Assembly (NCBI GenBank): GCA_029582165.1
Contig: CM055875.1
Span: 31,998,644 to 32,062,643 of the forward strand
DNA length: 64,000 nucleotides
DNA from: Portulaca oleracea
Lineage: Eukaryota > Streptophyta > Magnoliopsida > Caryophyllales > Portulacaceae
Reading direction: 5' to 3'
Shown here: positions 45,782 through 54,825 of the stretch, piece after piece
Numbering within the stretch: the first letter of the stretch is position 1
How the letters are laid out: each line of letters opens with the position of its first letter
Notes under the pieces: model-generated
Database searches by the model: none
What the model was told of the DNA's origin: nothing
The model's input: only the letters and a program-made list of their open reading frames with translations
Program-made: the position numbers and the translations under genes

Positions 45782-47176
45782 CTACAAACTAACAAAACTC
45801 ATGAATTCGTGGTCCTCTTGAAGAGCTCGCATTATCTCAGGCCTCAGGCATATTTCCAAATCAACACTCCCACATCCTTCACGCCCAGGGTTCGCCGTCA
45901 CCTTGCAATTTTCCTTATTCGCATAACCCATCCGCACAGCCACAGCCCGACCCAGCCCGAACTCAGGCCCGTACATGTCGAATCTATGCGACCCCCCTAT
46001 CAGCACACAGTTGGGCAGTCCCATCTCTTGGTTTTCGCTATCCAGACTACCGCGCGGCAACAAAAAGGGAGCATCCCAAAAAGACTTCAAGGTCCCCATA
46101 ATTGCTTCATGGGTAGCACTCTTTTTCACCTCCTGGGTAACAAGCCCAGCTGCCCGACCATAGCTTTCTCCCAATAACTCTTCCACCTTACACATTGCCA
46201 CCGCATAAACCAGGAAATTTCCAAAGTAGTCATCGGACAGAGGCGGGTCAAGTCGGGGCCGAGCGTTCACCAACATAGAGAATGAGGTGTTTACGTGACC
46301 CGGTAGGTTTCGAGCCCGGATGATGGATCTCCAAACCAAACCCGTTAATGCCATGAAGGATGATATTGGAACTTGGGTTTCATTTTTTGCCGTCTCGTTA
46401 GCCTTGGCCTTGAGTCTTGCCATTGATTCCGGCGAGAAGTGGAAGATCCTCTCTCTTAACGGACCTGGGTCGTACCTAAAAACTATGAGCTTCTCCGGTT
46501 CAAGATGCGGCAACTTTAATACCGGACCGTATCCCTCCGGAGCATACATCTTGTAAAGCGGTACACGGGATATTTGGGTCGAATTTTCACCCGACTTAAC
46601 TAATTCGGATATGGTGCTGACGAAGTGGATGAAGGTGGTACCATCCACTACACTATGGTTCATGGCGAACCCGATGAAGACCCCGTCTAGAAGCTCTGTC
46701 ACTTGGATTGACAGCAAAGGCTTAGTGTGAGCCTCATAATTGACCATCTTCTCACCAAGATCGAAAAATAACTGAACGGCAGGGTGGACATCAATGGAGG
46801 AGACGATATCGGATACGCTAAGGTCCACATACTTAGCATGGATTAGGCGTGCTCCAGGACCTTTGATGCAATCAACGAAGATCCAGCAAGCATTCTGGTC
46901 TTCATACTTGATTGTTTCAAAGCGGCCAGCAAGAGGGTAGAAGTAGACCAGAGCAGAAGACAGTGCCTGCTTGAGTCTGTCGACTAGAGATTCGATATCG
47001 GGTCGGGTGGATTCGGTGTCGAAAGCAAAGAGAAGACCCTTTTGAATTGGGTCGATGGACAACATGCAATGGTCGACAGCACTCAAGTGGTAAGTCCGCT
47101 TGGACAGCTCCACTTCATGGTCGGGCCTAACGAAGCATTCTGAGATCACTTCAATTCCTTGTTGATCATTCACCAT
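45782..47176 (-). CDS. BAHD acyltransferase, At3g50280-like clade (copy 2)
   Basis: Intact single-exon gene for 464 residues, closely similar to BAHD gene 1 along its full length. The catalytic HxxxD is HSVVD at residues 174-178. The second signature is again EFGLG (405-409) in place of DFGWG, so the variant predates the duplication. The most divergent stretch is about 320-390, where gene 2 reads FLVYAVAMCKVEELLGES and LLPRGSLDSENQEMG. That region helps line the acceptor side in BAHD structures, so the two copies could prefer different acceptors. It ends FMSFVSL, without the eight-residue tail of gene 1. The start was chosen for its match to gene 1. MULE-1 begins about 330 bases upstream. The substrate is unknown. 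Confidence 0.95.
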   Translation of the reverse strand: MVNDQQGIEVISECFVRPDHEVELSKRTYHLSAVDHCMLSIDPIQKGLLFAFDTESTRPDIESLVDRLKQALSSALVYFYPLAGRFETIKYEDQNACWIFVDCIKGPGARLIHAKYVDLSVSDIVSSIDVHPAVQLFFDLGEKMVNYEAHTKPLLSIQVTELLDGVFIGFAMNHSVVDGTTFIHFVSTISELVKSGENSTQISRVPLYKMYAPEGYGPVLKLPHLEPEKLIVFRYDPGPLRERIFHFSPESMARLKAKANETAKNETQVPISSFMALTGLVWRSIIRARNLPGHVNTSFSMLVNARPRLDPPLSDDYFGNFLVYAVAMCKVEELLGESYGRAAGLVTQEVKKSATHEAIMGTLKSFWDAPFLLPRGSLDSENQEMGLPNCVLIGGSHRFDMYGPEFGLGRAVAVRMGYANKENCKVTANPGREGCGSVDLEICLRPEIMRALQEDHEFMSFVSL

Positions 47177-47505
47177 TTTAGGACCTGGTGGAAAGTGCTC
47201 TATACTTTGTAGTATTTTGAAGGGCTTGAGTTGAATGTGTGGTTGAAATTAGGATAGATATTGTTATTGAATACGGGTTTCAGGGTTTGGTTGACAGATG
47301 TAAACTATTCGCTGGGTTAGAGACTATGGAACGCAGCTAAATTCCAAGGCCCGTGAAAGAGAATATATGTAGGTAGGTTGCAAAGATAATTTTACTTTCT
47401 TCTAGTTCTCAAAAGCTCGGACCCAAAATAGCAGAAGTGGAAAATATTTTGTTTTTTTAGAAGACCGAACCATTGCTTTTGAAGGAAAACAAATCCCCTT
47501 TTTTG
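47177..47505 (-). promoter_or_regulatory. Short promoter interval of BAHD gene 2, bounded by MULE-1
   Basis: The first 90 or so bases match the BAHD gene 1 leader (GTAGTATTTTGAAG, GTTGAATGTG, TTGAAATT). Beyond this the flanks of the two genes differ. Only about 330 bases separate the start codon from the MULE-1 left end. Confidence 0.5.
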
Positions 47506-47575
47506 TTTGTCGCCCTGAAATCGCTGGCGTCGCCCTTAATTGTCCAAGCAATTTCCATTACATACCCCTCACTCC
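47506..47575. repeat. MULE-1 left TIR
   Basis: Inverted partner of 53174-53243, with two GTCGCCC boxes. Immediately inside are a (CT)n tract and a CCG-rich tract (47670-47770), which form the leader exon. Confidence 0.85.
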
Positions 47576-47791
47576 TCACTAACTCACTCCTCCTCTCTCT
47601 CTCTCTCTCTCTACTCAATCTCCCTCTATCTCTCCACTCACTCACACTATCTCTCTCTCACTACAACCACCGGAGCCGCCAGCCGCCGCCAGTCGCCGCC
47701 AGCCCCCGCCAGCCGCCGTCAGCCGCCGCCATCCCGCCGACCGCCAGCCGTCCGCCGCCACCTGCCGAGCCACCCTACAACCTAAATCAAG
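47576..47791 (+). other. Predicted leader exon of the MULE-1 PMD gene
   Basis: CT-microsatellite and CCG-rich sequence ending in AAATCAAG followed by GTAAGTTTG, a strong plant 5' splice site. The corresponding exon of MULE-2 ends TTTGAG followed by GTATGTTTC. Confidence 0.55.
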
Positions 47792-47924
47792 GTAAGTTTG
47801 AGTAAATTTATATCAATTTAAAGTTGAATTTGTTGTTGTTTTTGAATAATTTTTGTTTTATAGATTTAATTTTATAAGTTTTGATGGTTAATTGGGCATG
47901 GTGGGGATTAAAGTAACCAAAAAA

Positions 47925-48100
47925 ATTGTTAAATTTATCCCGGAATTCGCAAAAATCGCGCCCAGAAAAAGACCGGGCCTTGGCTCGGCGGCGCCCAGAT
48001 CGCGCCTAGGCCTTGGCCCGGACGCGATCGGCGCGCCCCACCAAGCGCGGTCTAGATCTGGCGCGATTTTATATTTTCCGCAAAATTTAACACATTTTTG
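47925..48100. repeat. GC-rich palindromic block A (MULE-1, PMD intron)
   Basis: In AT-rich surroundings, a block with GCGCCCAGAAAAAGACCGGG near its left and an inverse CGGTCTAGATCTGGCGCGAT on its right. It also holds GGCGCCCAGATCGCGCC. It is repeated directly 272 bp downstream as block B. Confidence 0.8.
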
Positions 48101-48194
48101 GTTTTAAACTAGTTGATTTTGTATGTATTGGATATGAAATTTAAATTCGGTTTAATATGGTTTGTTTGTGTGTATTTTCTTTAAAAGAAGAAAA

Positions 48195-48390
48195 AAACGG
48201 GACAAAATTGTGCCCGGAAAATGCCAATCGCGCCCAGAAAAAGACCGGGCCATGACCCGGCGGCGCCCAGATCGCGGCTGGGCCTTGGCCCGGACGCAAT
48301 CTGGCCGCCGCCCAGCCAAGGTCCGGTCTTGTTCTGGGCGCGATTTGGGCGAATTCCGGGCAAAATTTGTCATTTTTTTAAAAAAAAGTT
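48195..48390. repeat. GC-rich palindromic block B (MULE-1, PMD intron)
   Basis: Second copy of block A. The inverted arms are better preserved: TGCCCGGAAAATGCC... and GCGCCCAGAAAAAGACCGG on the left, mirrored by CCGGTCTTGTTCTGGGCGC and GAATTCCGGGCAAAATTTG on the right. It contains GGCGCCCAGATCGCGG. Confidence 0.85.
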
Positions 48391-48569
48391 GTTTGTTTTT
48401 GAAAAATTTGACCATGGTTTTGTGTGTACTTGATATGCAATATTATTATTTTTAATTGTATAAATTATAAATTTAGTATTATTAGTTGTAGGTGTTATTA
48501 ATATAAATAATAATAATCTTATGAGAATAAGTAGAATTATTGTATAAATAAAATATAAATATGGGTTTA

Positions 48570-49338
48570 GGGTTAAATTTGTGGGTTTGGTAGTTTAGAG
48601 TAGTAAGTAGGTTAATTTATAGTTTTAGTATTATTAGTTGTAGGTGTTATGAGCAGAGGTGTAGTATGGATTTCTGTTGTTGTCTGAGAGAGTGTGTTTG
48701 TTCACTTAATATGGATGGAAAGAAAGTCTTTTATGAGTCTTTTTAGCCATAGATTAACAGAACAACACACTCTCCTCAGACAATAATGAGATCCATACTC
48801 AATCTCTTTATGACATCCACACTAATATTGGAACTATAAATTAACCTACGTCTAATCTAAACTACCATCACAAATAACTTATTTCCTTACGTAGCAAAGT
48901 GTTATAGTATTAGGTTTATATGGTTTAGGGTAGTAGGGTTTTAGGGTTTAGGGTTAAATTTGTGGGTTTGGTAGTTTAGAGTAGTAAGTAGGTTAATTTA
49001 TAGTTTTAGTATTATTAGTTGTAGGTGTTATGAACAGAGGTGTAGTATGGACTCTGTTGTTATGCAGGAGAGTGTGTTTGTTCTGTTAATATGGATGGAA
49101 AGAAAGTTTTTTTATGAGTCTTTTTAGCCATAGACAACAAGTGAACAAACACACTCTCCTCAGACAATAACAGGATCCATACTCAATCTCTTTTTATGAC
49201 ATCTACAGCTAATATTGGAACTATAAATTAACCTACGTACTAATCTAAACTACCATCACAAATAACTTATTTCCTTACGTAGCAAAGTGTTATAGTATTA
49301 GGTTTATATGGTTTAGGGTAGTAGGGTTTTAGGGTTTA
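48570..49338 (+). repeat. Two tandem copies of a roughly 385 bp unit, each with an internal foldback
   Basis: GGGTTAAATTTGTGGGTTTGG starts at 48570, 48951 and 49339, giving spacings of 381 and 388. Each unit holds a short foldback. In copy 1, GTCTGAGAGAGTGTGTTTGTTC (48682 on) is mirrored by GAACAACACACTCTCCTCAG (48760-48780), with GAGTCTTTTTAGCCATAGA near the centre. This foldback resembles the outer part of the large inverted repeat of MULE-2. Confidence 0.9.
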
Positions 49339-49433
49339 GGGTTAAATTTGTGGGTTTGGTAGTTTAGAGTAGTAAGTAGGTTAATTTTCTGTTTGTATGT
49401 TGTCATGAAAACTAATATCTTGCAGAAATAGAA

Positions 49434-49916
49434 ATGACGGGGAAAAATCTCGCAAGCAAACTTTCACTCACATTTAAGAAGTACGCAACTGGCTGGCGAG
49501 CAGAAAAAGATGGCGACCCGCATACACGCGGGACGACTGCATCAGCTCGTCGTGCGCGCAACGTAGAAACAACTACGGGTGATGGTGCGCAACCTGAGCA
49601 GCCGTTGCTAGCGGCATCCTCACGAGCGTTTCGTCGCGCTATGATGCGCCAGAGTCAGCAACGAGAACCATCTAACACTGATACGATGGGTGATTATATT
49701 GACCAGCTAGATTCAATGATGGCGTCTGGTAGTCATGAGCAAACCGAGCATGCACAGAGGGACGATGAGAACCATCTAACATTTGAACTTTATTTAAATT
49801 TAGTTTATGTTGTATGTGACGATTTGACTGTCGTTTGGTTTCTTTTTATATTGTATGAACAATGTTGCCCCAAAACCATCTTTTTATATTGTATGAATGA
49901 TGTTTCCACAATGTAG
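49434..49916 (+). pseudogene. PMD-type gene of MULE-1, internally deleted
   Basis: 160 codons starting MTGKNLASKLSLTFKKYATG. The first part aligns with the N-terminus of the MULE-2 PMD gene (shared pattern GW...GDPH...TASARRAR, then GD...QPE). The whole PMD domain, about 1.7 kb in MULE-2, is missing. After a DDE-containing stretch the frame runs into what looks like 3' untranslated sequence. The 15-mer GAGAACCATCTAACA occurs at 49663 and again at 49767, at the join. It is probably non-functional, unless the small N-terminal protein still has a role. Confidence 0.65.
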
Positions 49917-49932
49917 CATAATACAGACCAAA

Positions 49933-50579
49933 TCATATGTTATCCCTACGAATTTGTCTAAGTCTAGACCACAACTGAAAACGGTCGAGAAGAGGGACAT
50001 CAAACCCTTCAACGGAGTAGTCGCAGGCACGTCTCCATCTAATATCCAACGGAGGTAAAGGACATCCTTGTTGCAAATGCACGAGAACGTAGTGGACTTT
50101 GTGGATATGTGCTAGGGCTACAATGCGTTCGGGAGCAACAATACCAGTCGGTACGTTGAGTGGCAAAACAGTCATGCATGACTCAGTTGTATGTTGGCCA
50201 TGTCCATGAACAGTTGTGAGACTAACAAAAACGTAGTTCAGTATGGTGGCAGCGGGAAACATATCAGAAGGTGTTTCTAACCAATGTTCTGGGCCGCATC
50301 TTCCATGCAAATGACCTCCAATCCTGTTCATGGCAATGCGCATCGCGTCATCGAAGCCGTAAGCCGCATCGTACATTTGCGGATTTGATTTGATTTCATT
50401 TCTCATGGTATTTCTAACCATAGCCCACTTATGTTGGCCACCAAATCCAGCTTCTCCAATACATCTAAACCCACAGTTGCCATCGTCGACAACATCTGTC
50501 CAGCCAATGATGTATGGAATAATGAAATCAGGAACGTCATTTGGCCAAGGAAATGCACCAGTAGTCATTTGTTGGGTCC
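49933..50579 (-). CDS. OTU-like cysteine protease domain, last exon of the MULE-1 transposase gene
   Basis: An open stretch of 211 codons from the internal Met. An OTU-type catalytic set is visible: DGNCGFRC (Asp29 and Cys32) and KVHYVLVHL (His159 as candidate). OTU proteases usually cleave ubiquitin chains; whether this one does is unknown. The sequence continues in frame upstream of the Met (GTQQ) to a consensus 3' splice site CATACGCGCAG, so it should be the C-terminal domain of the transposase and not a separate gene. Position, intron and catalytic spacing are the same as in MULE-2. Its frame is intact although the transposase part is broken. Confidence 0.8.
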
Positions 50580-50664
50580 CTGCGCGTATGATTTAAAAGT
50601 TGTTAACACATTTAATTTTTTTGTCAGCTAAATTTTGCACTTAATAATACATAATATCGCTTAC
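50580..50664 (-). other. Phase-1 intron joining transposase tail and OTU domain (MULE-1)
   Basis: On the minus strand it begins GTAAGCGATATT and ends CATACGCGCAG. Removal joins TTTG to GGACCCAACAA and keeps the frame (GGGSFG to TQQMTTGAFP). The MULE-2 counterpart (60873-60961) has the same phase and nearly the same size. Confidence 0.75.
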
Positions 50665-52617
50665 CAAATGATCCACCTCCTCCAACTGAAGAAGAGCTTG
50701 AAGGTTTCTTGCTACCGCGTGTGCTAGATTTGCTGCTCTGACTCTTTGAACAACGATACTCAAAATTACTTGGCTGACGTTTAGTCGACTTCCCTATAGA
50801 CGGTCTCCCTCTCCCCTGTTCTTTTCTCGTGATCCGTATGTCGTGCTCATCCAGGTGCATCTCATCGCTCAATACCCGAGCCATCCGACGTATCACAGCT
50901 GGATCACTTGCCCTTATCTTGTTCACAATTGAGTCGAAAAATTCAACGTCCTGGGTAGATGGATCAGGCACCGTGTCTGATCCATCTTTATCACCTATCA
51001 CTTCAAGTTGCCTCCGGAAGATGTTAATAGCTTGGCGTACAAATCGAGATCCGTATGGAGGCTTAACATCGAACATGCACATGGAAGGCGATGTGTTTTC
51101 CACGAGAATATGTTGACACACGTTGCTCGAACCGTGCTTCAATTTCGACACCTTCAGACTCATTGTTTATCAAGTCCATCGCATAATGAGAAACACGCGA
51201 CCATGTAGATGCTTGAACAATGAGGATTTCCTCAACATCGCGTGCCCACTCCTTGGCTCTCTAGTGCCCTCCGATCTCGGTATGTTGGTTTTCTATCCGT
51301 GATGAGCCCTTTAAACAACCGATCAAATGAACCACATCCGCTACCGAGGTAGTACTTGAAAGTCGAATGTTGACTCTCAACTCTAGAAGTCGCGATGTTT
51401 CCCGTGTGAATGACATCGCGGTGTATGCTGCACAAACTTCTCCTTGTACTTCATCCATGTATTGGTCAAATACTCAACAATCTTTTCTCTTCTCCCAACC
51501 CAATGTGACACCAAACACGACCATCTATAATCGAATTCCTCAATTGTGCTCGAATAGACGCGGTTCCACCACATGTTCCTAAAAACGATCCTTGTCCATT
51601 CTTCTTCCCGCCATCGGTCATTAACTTTGCTCGACGTCGTTCCCTATATGCCATACACATAATAGGTGAGGAACTCCATGAAATACGTCCTATAGCCCAT
51701 GACAAAGCATGCTCTCTATCGATGGCGATCACATTTGGTTTCATACCGCCGCCAGATCTCATGCAACCTTTCGAGTACCCATTCATATGACTCCTTCAAT
51801 TTCATCTCTCATTAAACAAGACGCAACAAGAAAGTTATGATTAAATGCAGTGACACCAACTATCTCACAACATGGCCATTTCTTCTTGTTCGTCTTGACG
51901 CATCGCCGATGAGTATAACTTGTGGATATGTGCGAAGAAGCTTCACCGAGTATGGGTGGCACATAAACAACATATGCAACTCGCCGTCATCATCACGTGC
52001 AGTCCAGCACATGTAGCCGTGCTCATTTGCCAAGTGAAGGCAATGTTGCACATGTGTCCGACCATCCATCTCCTCCGACCTAACTTTAAATCTCTCGTTG
52101 TATATCTGCCCCACGTTGACTTTCTGATCCGGAAAATTCTGCTTCAACGATGTGTATCGTGCGTGAGTGCAACCATGTTAGTCATTTCACGCATATGGAC
52201 TTTCATTTCACCGCCAACGGGTTTCCCTTCGTGTCCCTCCTCGTAAAGAATAAATCGATGATTATGCATCCCTTTGTCACCCGGCATGCGTTCGATGACC
52301 CACCTTTCCCCGTTGGAGAGAATGCGCATATCATGAATGGACCGACACGATTTTGTCTTCGTGTTTAACTGACTGTCGCAATCGATCGTACCTATTTTCC
52401 CTCGATATTTCCCATATCGCCAACATCGCAGATAACATCGCACTGGACAATCCACTTTTCCATTCTTTTTGTAAGATGCTCTGACCAATCTGAACCCAAA
52501 TCCTCTAGCAATGCCGTCGGCCCATGCATGTAGGTCACTAATATTATCAAACCACTGCTCCGTTGCAAATTGTCCCGAATAATCTATGCCGTCTCCCCCA
52601 AATTCCTCAAGCAACAT

Positions 52618-53029
52618 CTAAACAAAATTAATCAAATATAATTATATATAAGATTAATCATGTTTTTTTTCAACAAAAAAAACATAAAATTATATACAAT
52701 ATAATCGCACGTCCATATTGCGTTTCAACCTTGGCCCAATCACGTACAAGAAGCGCCTGTACCAAGGTTGAGCGGCGGAAATGTCGCGGCCCAACCAAGG
52801 TCCAAGAGCGCCAGACAAGCTGGACCAAGGTCGAGCCGCATGTCGGGCGCTTGGCCGGGCCTTGGTCCAAAGTCCCGGGCCTTGGTCCAGGCTTGTCCTG
52901 GGCGCTCTTGGACCTTGGTTGGGCCGCGACATTTCCGCCGCTCAACCTTGGTCTAAACGAGAAATGGCACAATTCGACACAAAAATTACCAATTCAACAT
53001 AATAAACAACAATTAAACATAAAATTTAC
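52618..53029 (-). other. Intron 1 of the MULE-1 transposase gene
   Basis: On the minus strand it starts GTAAATTTTATG after GAAGAAGAAGAG and ends TTTTGTTTAG before ATGTTGCTTGAGG. It carries the GC-rich palindrome at 52761-52952. Confidence 0.65.
52761..52952. repeat. GC-rich near-perfect palindrome (MULE-1, transposase intron)
   Basis: 52761-52812 is a perfect 52-base inverted match to 52901-52952 (left starts ACCAAGGTTGAGCGGCGGAA, right ends GCCGCTCAACCTTGGT). Partial pairing continues about 20 bases further inward. The loop holds two CGGGCCTTGGTCC copies. Confidence 0.97.
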
Positions 53030-53173
53030 CTCTTCTTCTTCAGATGATGGTTCATTACTCATTGCTAGAAAAATTAGTAGGCTTTGTTTTGAGGATTTAC
53101 AGATAAAAAGAGTGGTAGTTTATTCTAGAGAGAGAAGGAGAGAGAAAGAGGGAGAAAGAGTTTGGGAAGTATT

Positions 53174-53243
53174 GAGGGTAAGGGTATGAAATGGAAATTT
53201 TATGTCAATTAAGGGCGACGAACAGCAAAATAAGGGCGACAAA
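53174..53243. repeat. MULE-1 right TIR
   Basis: Inverted partner of 47506-47575 with two GGGCGAC boxes. Just inside is a GA-rich tract (53125-53160), mirroring the CT-rich tract at the left end. Confidence 0.85.
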
Positions 53244-53432
53244 GAGCAATGCCCAAACAAATTGGTCTAATTGGCATGTTATTCCACCGACAGACTTTTT
53301 TTTATTATTATTATTGAAAGTCAAAAGAGGTTAAAGAGACAATAATAACACTATGAAAAAACGCAGAAAAAAGTACAGCTAAAGATCAACAACCAATAAG
53401 AATGATGAGGAATACAATGAGCTATCAAATTA

Positions 53433-54059
53433 CTACCTCCCTCCCATTTTATTTGTCCATCTACCTAACTCAGCAAAACTAATGTGTATTGAGAATTGAG
53501 GTAAAAAGTTTGTACTTTACACAATTTACCTTTACTTTAGTTGAAAATAATACTTGTTGGAATTGTAAAAAATGATAAATGAATGGACCATGATAACCAT
53601 CTTGACTCAAGATGCCATCTTGAATTGTTCATATTTCATATTTTTGTAACTTTTATTAATATTTTCTTTAATAATTATACGTATTTATCAATTATAATAA
53701 TATAATACTTATTAGTTAGGTGAAAAAATATAATAATAGCCTAATTTTATCAATCATAGTAGAAAATCCACATTTTATACATAGTTTTATATTTATGAAA
53801 TAAATATAAATAAATAATTATTTTTAAATTGTTTATAAGTTGTAGTAACCCTAAAAATAATGAAACATACCTTTAGAATGATTGAAATACACTTACATCT
53901 CACTTTATTAGTGATTTAGAAGAAATGCAAGATGGTTAAGAGTCATCTTGTGTCAATATGTTTATCATTTCCGTAAATGAATATAGTAGTATATTAATTA
54001 GGAAAAGAATTACAGTTGTTGGGATTGTAAATGGGACAAATATTTTGGAACGGAGGTAG
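53433..54059. mobile_element. Stowaway-like MITE carrying a nested MITE
   Basis: Ends CTACCTCCCTCCCATTTTAT and, inverted, CTACCTCCGTTCCAAAATAT, both flanked by TA. At 627 bp it is too long for this class. The excess is explained by the nested repeat at 53590-53971. Confidence 0.8.
53590..53971. mobile_element. Dispersed MITE-like repeat, copy 3 (nested)
   Basis: Same family as 120-460 and 28085-28310. Ends read ATGATAACCATCTTGACTCA and, inverted, ATGATAAACATATTGACACA. Confidence 0.65.
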
Positions 54060-54061
54060 TA

Positions 54062-54359
54062 TAAAATATGTAAAAGAAAGTTAAGGAAGCTTTTTTTTTA
54101 ATTTAAAATTTGTTAAATTTTTTTAAACATTTACCTGAATTGCGTTGAAAACTTTACATCAAAAAAATGTTATGATTTATTCAAGTTATAACTATAATTT
54201 ATCACTGAATAAAACTATAAATTATTCCAATTATAACCATGGTTTAATACTAAGAGCATTCATAAAATATTCAACATGGCATAATTTCAACAAGTGCTCT
54301 CGGATATTGATGAAAAGGAATCTAGAGAGAGATAAGGATGGAAGAAGATTAGCGAGTGA
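54062..54359. other. AT-rich spacer
   Basis: No gene or recognisable repeat. Confidence 0.5.
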
Positions 54360-54427
54360 AGCATGGACATAAGGACATGGAAGTGGAGCATGGACATGGA
54401 CATGGACGTGGACGTGGACGTAGACAA
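54360..54427 (+). repeat. GGACAT/GGACGT hexamer minisatellite
   Basis: Tandem GGACAT units turning into GGACGT units. Apparent proteins rich in Met-Asp or Val-Asp on one strand, and Val-His on the other, are products of this repeat. Confidence 0.85.
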
Positions 54428-54572
54428 CCGCATCGGGAAATTGAAAACATGGAAGGGAGAACTCATTATACAAGAGATGGTCCAAGCCCAAGCACTGACG
54501 AGGAAACTGCAAAACCCAAATACAGGGGTAAGAGACGAGGTGGTCTGGCCAACTCTGGCACGTTTGTCATTA

Positions 54573-54825
54573 ATGCCCCGTTTTTTTCTGCGGTTGATAA
54601 ATTGCGGTGCGACAGCATACTGCAATTTGCACAACTCACCACACTTTATCACAAATTATTACTTTTCTCTCTCCTCACTTTTCTCCTCTAGTTTTTACAT
54701 TCTCTCTCCTCACCTACCCCACATACCAATAACCTACCACAATTTCACCACACCATACCATAATTCCACCGCACCTCACCACATCATACCGCAAAATACC
54801 GCAGAAAAGAACTAGGCCTAATTCA
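54573..54825. mobile_element. CCACAC-rich hAT-like MITE
   Basis: The left CCCCGTTTTTTTCTGCGGT and the inverted right GGCCTAGTTCTTTTCTGCGGT pair well. The interior is rich in CACCACAC words. The same family surrounds the Helitron at 20054-21011. Confidence 0.7.

Larger units (their letters stand above)
47792..49425 (+). other. Predicted leader intron of the MULE-1 PMD gene, with hairpins and tandem repeats
   Basis: Bounded by GTAAGT and by ATCTTGCAG, which sits eight bases before the start codon at 49434. It contains two GC-rich palindromic blocks and two tandem copies of a roughly 385 bp unit with its own foldback. It is about 1.6 kb long, similar to the 1.8 kb intron of MULE-2. Confidence 0.6.
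49933..53062 (-). pseudogene. MULE-1 FAR1/MULE transposase fused to an OTU domain, decayed
   Basis: Predicted minus-strand gene. Exon 1 (53062-53030) starts MSNEPSSEEEE. Intron 1 follows (52618-53029). The rest begins MLLEEFGGDGIDYSG. It holds a FAR1-type DNA-binding region (RCYLRCWRYGKYRGK, then KGMHNHRFILYEEGH), a MULE core (LLRTYPQVILI) whose first catalytic Asp site is scrambled by a frameshift, AIDREHALSWAIG (second Asp region), and SRVESQHSTFKYYL (third acidic residue). The C-terminal tail GRPSIGKSTKRQPSNFEYRC is intact. At least three frameshifts lie between 52150 and 51160. An 85 bp phase-1 intron (50580-50664) joins the tail in frame to the OTU domain. In MuDR-like elements the transposase cuts and joins DNA in the nucleus. 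Confidence 0.85.
47506..53243. mobile_element. MULE-1: Mutator-like element with PMD gene and transposase-OTU gene
   Basis: The ends are inverted copies of about 70 bp. Left: TTTGTCGCCCTGAAATCGC, then GTCGCCCTTAATTG, later ATTTCCATTACATACCC. Right, inverted: TTTGTCGCCCTTATTTTGC, then GTCGCCCTTAATTG, later ATTTCCATTTCATACCC. Two GTCGCCC boxes about 23 bp apart occur at each end and also at the left end of MULE-2. Two genes are read inward: a PMD-type gene from the left and a FAR1/MULE transposase from the right. The exact outer edge and TSD are unresolved. An outer CATTGCTTTT is also loosely mirrored, so the true ends may lie up to 35 bases further out. Confidence 0.9.

Noticed and set aside
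47890..48455. Overlapping Arg/Pro-rich frames on both strands
   Set aside because: Same cause: GC-rich palindromic blocks in the MULE-1 leader intron.
48930..48960. TTTAGGG-like words suggesting interstitial telomere repeats (also near 29865)
   Set aside because: Only two or three imperfect units, and part of a duplicated transposon intron at 48570-49338. Not an array.
52670..53189. Overlapping 60-150 codon frames on both strands
   Set aside because: They result from the GC-rich palindrome inside a predicted intron, which has few stop codons. The mirrored peptides show that it is structure, not coding.
54356..54512. Frames with repeated His-Val or Asp-Met, on both strands
   Set aside because: Products of the GGACAT hexamer repeat. 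No conserved protein.
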